Source: Chryseolinea sp. H1M3-3 (GTDB lineage: Bacteria; Bacteroidota; Bacteroidia; Cytophagales; Cyclobacteriaceae). From it: a stretch of 64,000 nucleotides of DNA. This document shows positions 45,311 through 53,804 of the stretch, piece by piece. The notes under the pieces were generated by a model that was given only the letters and a program-made list of their open reading frames with translations, was not told the DNA's origin and searched no databases. The stretch's first letter is position 1; every line of letters starts with the position of its first letter. The position numbers and the translations under genes were made by a program. The stretch covers positions 248,001 to 312,000 of the forward strand of contig NZ_JARKMY010000018.1 in NCBI RefSeq assembly GCF_029360725.1, read 5' to 3'.

Positions 45311-45670
45311 ATGAAGTTATCTCAATGGTATATCGTTGTTCCTGTACTTTTTCTATCATGTTCTGACGACGGACATCTCAATACTTGTGGCGTAGCAGAC
45401 CCCGCGACTGAATTGCAATGGTTAAAAGCAGAAATTGAATATAACAGTCAAACCGGGTCGCTGTATGCAGACTACATCATTTATCATACCATCTATAAAG
45501 GCCGGCGTGTGTTTGTGTCTTTGTTGTGCTGCCCGGTATGCAATACTTCCCCGCCGTTAGTCAGAACCTGTAGTGGCCGCTTAGTCGGGGCAATAGGCGA
45601 CGACATCCCCTCAGATATTCTTCGAAATGCGCAGGTCATCTGGCGAACTAATAACGGTGTGTGTCCTTAG
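45311..45670 (+). CDS. small cysteine-rich lipoprotein, unknown function
   Basis: This 119-residue protein has a lipoprotein signal with lipobox LFLSC (Cys17). The mature part begins DDGHLNTCGVADPATELQW and includes a YADYIIYHTIYKGRRVFV strand pair, then FVSLLCCPVCNTSPP and LVRTCSGRLVGAIGDDI. The pattern resembles a group of small Bacteroidota lipoproteins with a conserved CGVxDPxxELxWL start. No function is known to me. It diverges from the lactonase gene. Confidence 0.66.
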   Translation: MKLSQWYIVVPVLFLSCSDDGHLNTCGVADPATELQWLKAEIEYNSQTGSLYADYIIYHTIYKGRRVFVSLLCCPVCNTSPPLVRTCSGRLVGAIGDDIPSDILRNAQVIWRTNNGVCP

Positions 45671-45735
45671 CATCAACTTTCCGAGGAGATTGTTATTATG
45701 GATCGAAATCGTGGAACGAATTCCGGTAGCCGTCG

Positions 45736-46221
45736 CTATTCATTAATTTTTATGGAATTGAAAAATTTATCAAGCTTCGACTGATCCATTTGGCCGTTCA
45801 ACGCCCACAATTCAAATTGATATAACCGTTTGTTTAATAAAATAATACGCTTAACAATTTTCACATTGTCGGATTTATCGAACCTTTTGATATAGGTGAT
45901 CTCTCTTCCGGGGTGTTTTTTGATATGAATATCTCTTTGCGACAAGAGTTTACTATTGGTAGCGGCATCAAGCGCGCCTTTAATAAATCCAGCATAAATC
46001 TTGTCCTGTTGCTCTGAAGAGGACGTCGTATGCAAATCGATTTTCAGATCAGTATAGGCCGCGTTGTAAACAAACTTATCCGTGCTGTACATGTAGTAAA
46101 CTTTGTCTGACATCGCACTCCTTTCTGGAGAACCAGGAAATATTATACTAATCTTGTTGTCAATATTGACGCTTGCGTCGGCAATTCTCAAAACCAGCCA
46201 AATCATTAACATTCCTTTCAT
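45736..46221 (-). CDS. small secreted protein, unknown function
   Basis: The protein has 161 residues when started at the ATG at 46221, which gives a short signal peptide (about 1-17, ending ADAS). The frame extends to 46389, but that portion overlaps the end of the DUF4249 gene and reads as a shadow. The mature protein has alternating strands and helices (KVYYMYSTDKFVYNAAY, EITYIKRFDKSDNVKIVK, LYQFELWALNGQMDQSK). It follows the DUF4249 gene by about 110 bp on the same strand. I do not recognise its family. Confidence 0.55.
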   Translation of the reverse strand: MKGMLMIWLVLRIADASVNIDNKISIIFPGSPERSAMSDKVYYMYSTDKFVYNAAYTDLKIDLHTTSSSEQQDKIYAGFIKGALDAATNSKLLSQRDIHIKKHPGREITYIKRFDKSDNVKIVKRIILLNKRLYQFELWALNGQMDQSKLDKFFNSIKINE

Positions 46222-46330
46222 CGCTGCAATTTTTTTGGTCCTACTGAATAACCTGAGAGGTAGAAGAAAGGTTTTAGTGTGTCGTTTAAAACTGCTGCTG
46301 GTTATAACATGAGAAAATACTACTTGATTT

Positions 46331-47509
46331 TCAGTTGATAACCTCAAATTCAATATCGGATGGTGTAATCCAGCTTGCATTGCTGACAAAAATTTTCCCG
46401 GTAATGGCGTTGCGCGGAACTAACACTACGATTTCATTCGGCGTAGTTCGAACTGGAGATGCGTAAGTCAGAGCCCCCGAAGCAGTAAATATTACACTCC
46501 CATAATGAGGCGATACGTCCAAAAAATTTTCTCCAGAAATAACAACCGTATCCAGTGGCGCTGCACGAAGTGGCGAAATGGACGTAATAACCGGTCGAGG
46601 CCTTGGTTCGCCTGCAAAATAATGTGATGCACTAAAGCCTGCAAAAATACCGAACCCATTGTCGATGTTATTATAAACATTGATGGGTTGCGCGAATGGG
46701 TTGTCGGAAATATCCTCTTGTAACCTTCCCGTTGTTTTGTAATTATAATAATCTTTGCTAAGGGTGCGGATAGTTACGATCACGTAGGAATAAAAATCCA
46801 TGACCTGTCCCTGAGTAGTAAAAGATATGGCTCCATTGCCGTTTGTGAACAGGACGTCTTTTATGAAAATACCATCGAAGCCGCTGTACTCGTTGCTCCG
46901 TACAGAAGGATCGTTGGTCGCCATACCCAAACGGAACCGATGTTTCCGAATCTTTGCGGTCTCAAAATCTATATAGTCGGATTCGCCCTCGACGTAGATT
47001 TGATAAAAGTTCTCCACGAGCGGATCGTCCTGGAATTTAACATGAAATACATCTTCTGGATACCCTTCCGATGATGCACCCTTCGTAACCTGGATATCTG
47101 TGATAAGCGTTGGCAAAGGAATATAAGAATGACTTGTAACATCGGGATAACCTGGCGCCGTAGCTTTTATTTCATAACTTTTACCCGGCACAGGCTTACC
47201 TGTATCAGCTCGATAAACGCCATCACTCAAATGCATTAATGTGTCCACTGCTGCCCCGGCATGATAAACTACAATGAGCGCGTTTTCAATTCTTTGCTCA
47301 TACAACGTATCGAGTATGTGTTGGTTGGCGCTGAGTGTAGCGGCCCAAACACTGTCAGTATTAAAAAATGAATTGAGCACCAACTTTTGCTGTTCGAAGG
47401 GGACATCAATATCTACCGTTAGTTCACAACTCGTGAACAGAACAAAAAGAAAAAGTGCTGCATACTTGTGAAAGAATACCCGTTGAGTATTTTGAATACA
47501 CATTTTCAT
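46331..47509 (-). CDS. DUF4249 lipoprotein with a C-terminal IPT/TIG domain
   Basis: This 392-residue lipoprotein (lipobox LFTSC, Cys28) has the DUF4249 core: ELTVDIDVPFEQQKLVLNSF, then DVFHVKFQDDPLVENFYQIY, NEYSGFDGIFIKDVLF, and DYYNYKTTGRLQE with FGIFAGFSASHY. Such proteins are usually 300-330 residues long. Here about 85 residues are added: VITSISPLRAAPLDTVVISG, NEIVVLVPRNAITGKIFVSN, an IPT/TIG domain. The TonB receptor gene lies 3 bp upstream on the same strand, the usual order. DUF4249 proteins probably serve as a surface cap or ligand-binding partner for their receptor. Confidence 0.9.
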   Translation of the reverse strand: MKMCIQNTQRVFFHKYAALFLFVLFTSCELTVDIDVPFEQQKLVLNSFFNTDSVWAATLSANQHILDTLYEQRIENALIVVYHAGAAVDTLMHLSDGVYRADTGKPVPGKSYEIKATAPGYPDVTSHSYIPLPTLITDIQVTKGASSEGYPEDVFHVKFQDDPLVENFYQIYVEGESDYIDFETAKIRKHRFRLGMATNDPSVRSNEYSGFDGIFIKDVLFTNGNGAISFTTQGQVMDFYSYVIVTIRTLSKDYYNYKTTGRLQEDISDNPFAQPINVYNNIDNGFGIFAGFSASHYFAGEPRPRPVITSISPLRAAPLDTVVISGENFLDVSPHYGSVIFTASGALTYASPVRTTPNEIVVLVPRNAITGKIFVSNASWITPSDIEFEVIN

Positions 47510-47512
47510 ATC

Positions 47513-49858
47513 TTAAAACTTGAATCGATACGCAATGGAAGGAATAATCGGAAACAGACTGTATTGAACAAATTTGGGTTTACGCCCACCCCCACCTGTA
47601 ATGTCAATGAAAAAAGGATTCTGACGACTGTAGACATTATACGCACCGATGCTCCACGAACGTTCCCCCCATTTGGTTTTCTTAGTGGTTGTGTAGCTCA
47701 CATCAAGCCGATGATAAGCGCGCATACGGAAACTGTTCCGATCACCATAATATTCATAATTTCCTGTGCGCGAGTTAGGTGATGGATTTTCAGAGGCCGC
47801 AGCGTACAATGATTTCGGTAGCGTCACTGCAGATCCACTTCCGAAAACCCATGTCATCGAGAATTCTCTGTTCGGTCTCCACTCGTACACCGCTGCTACT
47901 TTGATGTCATGACGCCTGTCATATCGATATGGAAAACGTCTCCCTTCATTTAGATTTTCAAATTTTCTGTAAGTCCACGAAAGCGTGTAACCAATCCATC
48001 CACTGATCCTTCCGGTTTTCTTCTGCATAAAAAATTCCGCACCATAACTATTCCCCTTTCCCGTTTCTATTTTGGTCTGCCAATCACTTTCCACATTCAG
48101 ATAGTCAGCACCTTCCCTGTATTCGATGAGCCCTTCCATTTCTTTATAGTATCCTTCGACGCTAAATTCATAGGCGTTCTTGTAATTATATGCTGCACCC
48201 AACGAAGCTAAATAAGAATGCTCAGGCCTTACTTTGGAGGTTGCAGGAACCCATAAGTCGGTGGGCAGGCCAATGCCTGCATTGCTGAGGAGATGGATAT
48301 ACTGCGTCATCCGTGCATACGATCCCTTTACCGAAATATCAGGTGTTATTAAAAACCTTCCCGAAACTCTCGGCTGCAATGACTTATAAAATCGACTCTC
48401 CACAACAAATCCTGATGCATGTATTCCTGCATTAATTTTCAACCGGGGTGACACCATAAAATCATCTTCTGCATATACAAAGAATTCTTTTGCATGGGTG
48501 ACTTGCGCGCCAACGGTGGTATCTTGGGCGTCGGTAGATTTATAGCTAAGAACTCCCGGTGTAAACCGATGATCGATCAACTGTCCGCCAAACCGGATAA
48601 AATGATTCGGATTGGGTACATAGTCCAGGTCTGCTTTTAACGCAAAATCGCGGATACCCGAGCTATATTCCGAGTGGTAGAATTCACTGATCGTAGTATC
48701 TGGCGATGTTGTCGTTTCTTTGGATTGGGCATTCACCAAAAATCTATACCGACTATACGTAGCCGTTACGTTGCTGAACAACTTGTTAGTAATGATTGAA
48801 TTCCAACGAAGTGCCGTTGTAATATTACCCCATCCTAACCTAAGCGCTTCCTCGTATTTGGAATTATTGTCGCTCCCTTCGTTGTCATATTCAGATTTCG
48901 CAAAGGCCTTGTCATTTCCCGAATAGGCACTCAGGTATATTCGGTTTTTGTTATTAATGTGGTGGTTTATCTTTGCATTTAAATCATAAAAGTAATACCC
49001 GGCACGTTCATCACCGTCAGAAGCAATTCTGATTAACGGACTGGCTATTGCATCGATATAGGTCCGACGTCCAGAAACAATATATGAAGTCTTGCCTTTA
49101 ATGATTGGGCCTTCAAGTGTAAGCCGTGATGCTACGACCCCAATGGAACCTTCACCTCTGAATTTATTCACGTCACCTTCTTTCATGTTGATATCAATCA
49201 CGGACGATAATCGGCCACCATATCGCGCTGGGAATCCACCTTTGATCAACTCCACTCGGTTGATTGCATCCGCATTAAAGACAGAAAAGAATCCAAAAAG
49301 ATGGGATGCATTATAAACCGGGACACCATCCAGCAAAATTAGATTTTGTTCCGGACCTCCTCCGCGCACATACAATCCGCTGGATCCCTCCGAACCTGAC
49401 TGCACACCGGGTAATAATTGCAAGACTTTAAGAACATCAACTTCACCAAGAAATGCAGGCAAAGATTTAATTTGCTGAAGTGGCACATCGATAGTTCCCA
49501 TCCGCGTACTCTCCTGAATCCTGTCTTCTGCTTTTCCTTCAATAACGATTTCTTTCAACGTAGACTCGTATACGAGCCCGATATTAATGGTAGTGTCACG
49601 GGAAAGGAAAAATTTTAATGAAACTGGTCCGTATCCAACATAGGAAACACGCAAGTAAACTAAGTCCCGAGATTGCGTAAAACTATAGAATCCATATGTA
49701 TTGGTCGTGGTTCCCTGCAGCGTCTTCGGATTGAAGATAGTTGCGCCTATCAGTGTCTCACCTGTTGCATTATCTTTTATGGAACCATCAATTGTAAATT
49801 TCTGCGCTTGCGCATAACAAGAAAGCAGGCCAAAGATCAGGCAAAACAACGATTTCAT
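47513..49858 (-). CDS. TonB-dependent outer membrane receptor paired with DUF4249
   Basis: This 781-residue protein has a signal peptide (ending YAQAQ), a carboxypeptidase-like regulatory domain (DGSIKDNATGETLIGATIF), a TonB box region (LKEIVIEGKAED) and a plug with GLYVRGGGPEQNLILLDGVP, then NASHLFGFFSVFNADAI and GGFPARYGGRLSSVIDI. The barrel ends FPIIPSIAYRFKF with a terminal Phe. The size and plug motif fit the receptor type that pairs with DUF4249. The DUF4249 gene follows after 3 bp, so the two are coupled. Confidence 0.94.
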   Translation of the reverse strand: MKSLFCLIFGLLSCYAQAQKFTIDGSIKDNATGETLIGATIFNPKTLQGTTTNTYGFYSFTQSRDLVYLRVSYVGYGPVSLKFFLSRDTTINIGLVYESTLKEIVIEGKAEDRIQESTRMGTIDVPLQQIKSLPAFLGEVDVLKVLQLLPGVQSGSEGSSGLYVRGGGPEQNLILLDGVPVYNASHLFGFFSVFNADAINRVELIKGGFPARYGGRLSSVIDINMKEGDVNKFRGEGSIGVVASRLTLEGPIIKGKTSYIVSGRRTYIDAIASPLIRIASDGDERAGYYFYDLNAKINHHINNKNRIYLSAYSGNDKAFAKSEYDNEGSDNNSKYEEALRLGWGNITTALRWNSIITNKLFSNVTATYSRYRFLVNAQSKETTTSPDTTISEFYHSEYSSGIRDFALKADLDYVPNPNHFIRFGGQLIDHRFTPGVLSYKSTDAQDTTVGAQVTHAKEFFVYAEDDFMVSPRLKINAGIHASGFVVESRFYKSLQPRVSGRFLITPDISVKGSYARMTQYIHLLSNAGIGLPTDLWVPATSKVRPEHSYLASLGAAYNYKNAYEFSVEGYYKEMEGLIEYREGADYLNVESDWQTKIETGKGNSYGAEFFMQKKTGRISGWIGYTLSWTYRKFENLNEGRRFPYRYDRRHDIKVAAVYEWRPNREFSMTWVFGSGSAVTLPKSLYAAASENPSPNSRTGNYEYYGDRNSFRMRAYHRLDVSYTTTKKTKWGERSWSIGAYNVYSRQNPFFIDITGGGGRKPKFVQYSLFPIIPSIAYRFKF

Positions 49859-49953
49859 ATAAGGCGTTAGGTAACCATGGATGAAACGTGCGTTAGAATA
49901 GTTTTAATATATGCGGTGAGCAAATATTTTCACACCAAGGTTATCATAGAAGT

Positions 49954-50071
49954 TTGGGCGTGCCCCTGCCCGCCGCACGATTCCTACCCACGGGTCGGGC
50001 TATCCGTTCCAAGTCCGGCCAACACTCCTGCCCCACGCGCTTCGGGCTTTCCACTACTATCCCTCACGCGC
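49954..50071. repeat. GC-rich repeat-like intergenic element
   Basis: This AT-rich genome has an abrupt GC-rich tract here. Blocks in order: GGGCGTGCCCC, GGGTCGGGCTATCCG, TTCCAAGTCC, CTTTCCACTACTATCC, CTCACGCGC. They match, as far as I recall, a motif order seen between genes in many Bacteroidota genomes. Only one copy is in this window. The element lies between the receptor gene start and the end of the PH-domain gene. Its function is unknown: it may be a mobile or REP-like repeat, or a structured RNA. Confidence 0.5.
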
Positions 50072-50103
50072 TTACAACTGGCAATAATTCACCTTGCAGA
50101 CTC

Positions 50104-50484
50104 TTACATTAACACATGGTGGGCGAGCACCATCTGTACATCATAAACATTGACTGATTTGTTAAACTTCTTTTTGATGCTAGGTTGTACTTCGCTGGAA
50201 ATCCAAATTTTTAGTTCAGCATCCAAATCAAAAGTACCGGCGGTCTCAATACTAAATCTTGAAATACTTTTATAGGCAACCGAGAGGTACTCCGTTTTAC
50301 TTCCGGTAAGGCCTTGCTTGTCGACCAATATCAGTCGCTTGGAAGTAAAAATGAAAATGTCTCTTATTAACTTAAAACCTAATTCGATTTCTTCACCTTC
50401 TAACAACAATTTTGCGTAATCCTTCTTTAGTTCGTCTTGGCTAACTGCTCCCGCGTTGCCTAACAATGCTGAAAAAATTCCCAT
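50104..50484 (-). CDS. bacterial PH-domain protein
   Basis: This 126-residue soluble protein has the bacterial PH-like fold: ELKKDYAKLLLEGEEIELGF, KLIRDIFIFTSKRLILVDKQ, GSKTEYLSVAYKSISRFSIE and AGTFDLDAELKIWISSE, with a final helix. This matches the YvbH-like bPH domain (PF08000). Members are small, cytoplasmic and of unknown role; some bind other proteins. It is a plausible start (ATG at 50484). It follows the lipoprotein gene at 50538 by about 50 bp on the same strand. Confidence 0.87.
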   Translation of the reverse strand: MGIFSALLGNAGAVSQDELKKDYAKLLLEGEEIELGFKLIRDIFIFTSKRLILVDKQGLTGSKTEYLSVAYKSISRFSIETAGTFDLDAELKIWISSEVQPSIKKKFNKSVNVYDVQMVLAHHVLM

Positions 50485-50537
50485 AAAGTTTTGTAAATTT
50501 TAATACTTCACCCCTAACTATTTATAATGTGGATTCT

Positions 50538-50999
50538 TTAACTCTTCACCCTTGTATACTTTTCAATATTATATCTTTCAACGTTAAGATTTTCTATTTT
50601 TTCAACACCGCGTTGGGTTAACGTGTCACCATCAATGTTAATGGTAAACTGAAACGTGTGTCCCTCCCACTCACGATGATTACAATATTCCAGGTATTCG
50701 GTGTACTGATCGCCTTCTAAAAGATACCTGCCTCCTCCCGCAGAAAAAATCGCCGTTGAATCTTTCTCTTTTTTCAAATCGTGGTTTAAGAATGAAAAAT
50801 GTGTCTCATTGATGATCTTGATCATGGCTTGATCCTTGGTGTAGTCGGTAACCGTTGTGTCTCCATTTTCAATAAGCGTACCGGTAACTAACTGCCAGGT
50901 GCCTTCAATATTAAGATTGGTGCCAGTTGGTTTATCGCCCGACGAATTGCACGAGACGATGATAACAAAAACCAAGCAATAGACGAATGTGGATTTCAT
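50538..50999 (-). CDS. small lipocalin-like lipoprotein
   Basis: The protein has 153 residues from the ATG at 50999, with lipobox VIIVSC (Cys17). Longer in-frame starts (51050, 51011) overlap or abut the hydrolase gene and displace the signal. The mature domain, NIEGTWQLVTGTLIENGDTT, then TKDQAMIKIINETHFSFLNH, GGGRYLLEGDQYTEYLEY and HTFQFTINIDGDTLTQRG, has the strand order of lipocalin-like Bacteroidota lipoproteins (GxWxL start). It sits 47 bp after the esterase-like gene and in the same direction. Function unknown. Confidence 0.7.
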   Translation of the reverse strand: MKSTFVYCLVFVIIVSCNSSGDKPTGTNLNIEGTWQLVTGTLIENGDTTVTDYTKDQAMIKIINETHFSFLNHDLKKEKDSTAIFSAGGGRYLLEGDQYTEYLEYCNHREWEGHTFQFTINIDGDTLTQRGVEKIENLNVERYNIEKYTRVKS

Positions 51000-51046
51000 G
51001 AAGACAATCATTTTGTAATTTGGTTGAATAAAAATTTCTCGAGCCA

Positions 51047-51949
51047 TCACTTTAACTGGGTTTTTAAAAACATTATCACTTTCGTCCTTATTTCGTCGGT
51101 GTCAAACATTTCTCCAAAGTGAGGTGCGTCTTTAACTATAATAAGTTCATTCTTTACTTTGGCCAAATCCAGGTACGACTTCAGTAGATAAGAGTGTGTC
51201 AGCGGCACTTCTGCATCTTTTTCTCCATGCACAATTAAGAAAGGAGGATCGTTGGCATCGACATATGTTACCGGGCTGGCCAACTTACTAATATCTGGCC
51301 GGAGAATAGGAGAACTACCCAGTAATATACCAATTGGATTGTCAACCTCATCGGGTTTCGCCATACCAAAAAAAAGCATGAAGTCAGATGGACCATAAAA
51401 ATCTATAACGGCTTTTATCTTGAATGAATGCTTCTTCGACTGAACATGGAATTCAGGGACGGCATTATTCGAAGAGAGTCCAAGCAGCGATGCAAGGTGA
51501 CCACCCGCTGAAAAACCCATCAGCGAAAATCGACTTTTGTCCAGCTTGTACGTTGCAGCATTGCCAAAAAGAAATTCAACCGCTTGATAACAATCCTGAA
51601 TTTGTGCAGGAAATATTCTAGCCGTACTAGGACGATAATCAATGGAAGCCAGCGCAAAACCATTACGCAATATTGCATTAATGGTATTTTTCATGTAGCC
51701 CATGTCTGCGTATTTATCACCATGCATCCACGCCCCACCATGCACCCAAATCACCAAAGGAAAATTCGATCCTCCACCCGCTGGAAGATATACATCCAAT
51801 AAATGCTTTTTAACGGTATCACTTGCATACGGTATATTTTGATGAAAGATGGTTCCAGGAGGAAAAGCGCTTTTGACGCTTTCAGGCTGCGAAAAAACCA
51901 ACGAAGAATAAGAACATATTACTATCAAACATCCAAACCAGTATTTCAT
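51047..51949 (-). CDS. secreted alpha/beta hydrolase, carboxylesterase-like (BD-FAE type)
   Basis: This 300-residue protein has a signal peptide (about 1-20). The oxyanion motif HGGAW follows FPLVIWV; the nucleophile elbow is GFSAGGH; the acid is in HGEKDAEVPLTH; the catalytic His is in KDAPHFGEMF. The N-terminal YASDTVKKHLLDVYLP is typical of the bacterial group that includes feruloyl, acetyl and kynurenine-formamidase-like esterases. Exported, so it probably removes ester groups from plant or microbial polymers. It is followed by a lipocalin-like gene. A second hydrolase of similar type lies at 60105. Confidence 0.9.
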   Translation of the reverse strand: MKYWFGCLIVICSYSSLVFSQPESVKSAFPPGTIFHQNIPYASDTVKKHLLDVYLPAGGGSNFPLVIWVHGGAWMHGDKYADMGYMKNTINAILRNGFALASIDYRPSTARIFPAQIQDCYQAVEFLFGNAATYKLDKSRFSLMGFSAGGHLASLLGLSSNNAVPEFHVQSKKHSFKIKAVIDFYGPSDFMLFFGMAKPDEVDNPIGILLGSSPILRPDISKLASPVTYVDANDPPFLIVHGEKDAEVPLTHSYLLKSYLDLAKVKNELIIVKDAPHFGEMFDTDEIRTKVIMFLKTQLK

Positions 51950-52103
51950 TGACGAGTTTCCTTTAGTGCCTAAATATAATAGTTAAGCGCATGGAAAAAG
52001 GGATCGTCAATTTATTTTACAGAAACACACGAACCATTGACCTTGGTGATAACAAAGAAGATAGAACACAACTTAGCAATGAACAGCCTTGGATGTATTG
52101 GTC

Positions 52104-52640
52104 TCACAAACCACAAATGGTTATATCAGTCCCACCAGTGTTCGGGTAAAAATTAAAAATCAACTCAAAAAGTTTGTACACACCGTAACACGCGGCAACA
52201 ACCACGATCATTGCCATGACCGCGACGAATGCTAAAAGCCCGTTGCCGGAGCCTTGATGTTTCCCTTCAAAATAGTGCTCTCTTAATAACTTAACATTCC
52301 TGTCATTTGCCCTGTAAAAAATATCGAAGACAGTTCCTATCACTGGAATAGCGCCGATGATCGCATCCAGTGTAGAATTTAAGATCATTTTGATCACCAC
52401 ATTCCGGCTCGCACCTTGATTATGCATGGTATAGATAAGTGCTGCTGAAATCAGATAGGTTATTAAATCTCCGAACACAGGAAACAAACTGAGCAAAGGA
52501 TCAATCCCAAACCGGATGTTTGTACCCGGAATCAGAAATCGCGAATCCATCCATCTCGCCAGCCGCTCAATCCACTGTATGTCGGGTGAACTGTAATTCG
52601 GAATTGGTTTCGCTTTCAATACTTGGACTTTTGGCTGCAT
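52104..52640 (-). CDS. DUF4112 membrane protein
   Basis: The protein has 178 residues from the ATG at 52640; the frame extends to 52763 but that part is unlikely. The DUF4112 landmarks are WIERLARWMDSRFLIPGTN, FGIDPLLSLFPVFGDLITYL, LDAIIGAIPVIGTVFDIFY, RANDRNVKLLREHY, and a C-terminal hydrophobic segment (LLAFVAVMAMIVVVAACYGV). Three membrane segments are likely. Function unknown. Stands alone on the minus strand. Confidence 0.87.
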   Translation of the reverse strand: MQPKVQVLKAKPIPNYSSPDIQWIERLARWMDSRFLIPGTNIRFGIDPLLSLFPVFGDLITYLISAALIYTMHNQGASRNVVIKMILNSTLDAIIGAIPVIGTVFDIFYRANDRNVKLLREHYFEGKHQGSGNGLLAFVAVMAMIVVVAACYGVYKLFELIFNFYPNTGGTDITICGL

Positions 52641-52846
52641 GTATCTCGTTTTAGTTGGATAAAGATGTAAAACAATGCCAGCTTTTATAAGGCGTTTCGT
52701 GACGCTAAAAAGATTTTGCGTTTGGAATTTGAGGAAACTTTGCCACACTCGTGTTGCCTTCAATCGTATTTCTCAATTCACTTTTGGACTTATGAATTTG
52801 CATATAGCCGAACGTAAAGTAGGGGTTGGGATGTAGAATAAAATAG

Positions 52847-52877
52847 AAAAACCGTTCCTGGAGTCGAAACGGTTTTT
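52847..52877 (-). terminator. intrinsic terminator after the TerB-like gene
   Basis: AAAAACCGTT and AACGGTTTTT pair (10 bp) around an 11-nt loop. On the minus strand the stem ends in T's and is followed by CTATTTT, so it terminates the gene ending at 52897. It is symmetrical and might also act on the plus strand. Confidence 0.8.
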
Positions 52878-52896
52878 ATAAGTGATTTTACGCGTG

Positions 52897-53649
52897 TTAC
52901 TTAAATAACTTTCCTAGCAATCCGCCCATGCTTTGGTTGCTTCTGCTTTTACTTAGTCCTGATATCAAAGAGCCTAACCCTCCCATTCCTCCCGGTAGTG
53001 ATATTCCCCCACCAGCGTTACCACCCAACATTCCACCAAGTACACCACCCGCTAGTCCGCCTGCACCTTTTCTCCCTCCGCCAAGCATTTTCCCCGCAAG
53101 ACCTCCCAGTAGCATCGGGCCGAGGAACCCAAAAATGCCTTTGCCCATCGCCCCTAAATCAATACCGGCATTTGATAACTTTTGTTGCATGCCAGACGAT
53201 TGCAAGAAATCAGGTTTGGCTAATTCCTCGGCGTTATGAGGTTCATCTCCAGCCTTGTTTACCAATTGATCAAGAACTGAAAATTGAGTCTGGGTTACGT
53301 TCAAATACTTAGCTACTTTTTCAATATTTCCTTTTTCCTCTTCTGTATAGCTTTGATCAGCTTTTGCCAAAGCCATTAGATCTGTAATAAGACCGTATCT
53401 TAAATTGCTTTCTTTCAATGCATCCAGGCACTGTTTCAAGTTTTGCCCAGAGGTATCTTTAGCTGCCTCGATGATGTTCTGCTCCTCTTCGGGCGAAATG
53501 CCAGCAGCATGAGAAATTTCGCGTAAATGTTCCAGTTCATCGGCATTTGCCTCGCGGTCTGCCGTGGCAAGCGCTGCCAGTGCGCCCAGATACGCAGCCT
53601 TTTCATGCTGGGAATATCCGGTTAAAAGGGTTTCTGATTTAACTTCCAT
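52897..53649 (-). CDS. TerB-like helical protein with glycine-rich C-terminal segment
   Basis: This 250-residue protein has an N-terminal TerB-like helical domain (SQHEKAAYLGALAALATADR, ADELEHLREISHAAGISPEE, GLITDLMALAKADQSYTEEE). In the second half Gly-rich hydrophobic repeats (FGFLGPMLLGGLAGKMLGGG, GAGGLAGGVLGGMLGGNAGG, GGMGGLGSLISGLSKS) suggest membrane association or oligomer formation. TerB domains bind metal (tellurite-resistance proteins), but no function is fixed here. A strong terminator follows. Confidence 0.82.
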   Translation of the reverse strand: MEVKSETLLTGYSQHEKAAYLGALAALATADREANADELEHLREISHAAGISPEEEQNIIEAAKDTSGQNLKQCLDALKESNLRYGLITDLMALAKADQSYTEEEKGNIEKVAKYLNVTQTQFSVLDQLVNKAGDEPHNAEELAKPDFLQSSGMQQKLSNAGIDLGAMGKGIFGFLGPMLLGGLAGKMLGGGRKGAGGLAGGVLGGMLGGNAGGGISLPGGMGGLGSLISGLSKSRSNQSMGGLLGKLFK

Positions 53650-53804
53650 ATTTTCAGTTTAGGTTTAAAATACAATCTCAAACATCTAACACCCCGCGAA
53701 GCGATAGGTTTAACAAAGCACCCATTTCACCTAACTATTAACCAACCTTACCACCGACAACCTTATTACAGATTAGATGATTACTGATAACCTTTAAACC
53801 CCAA

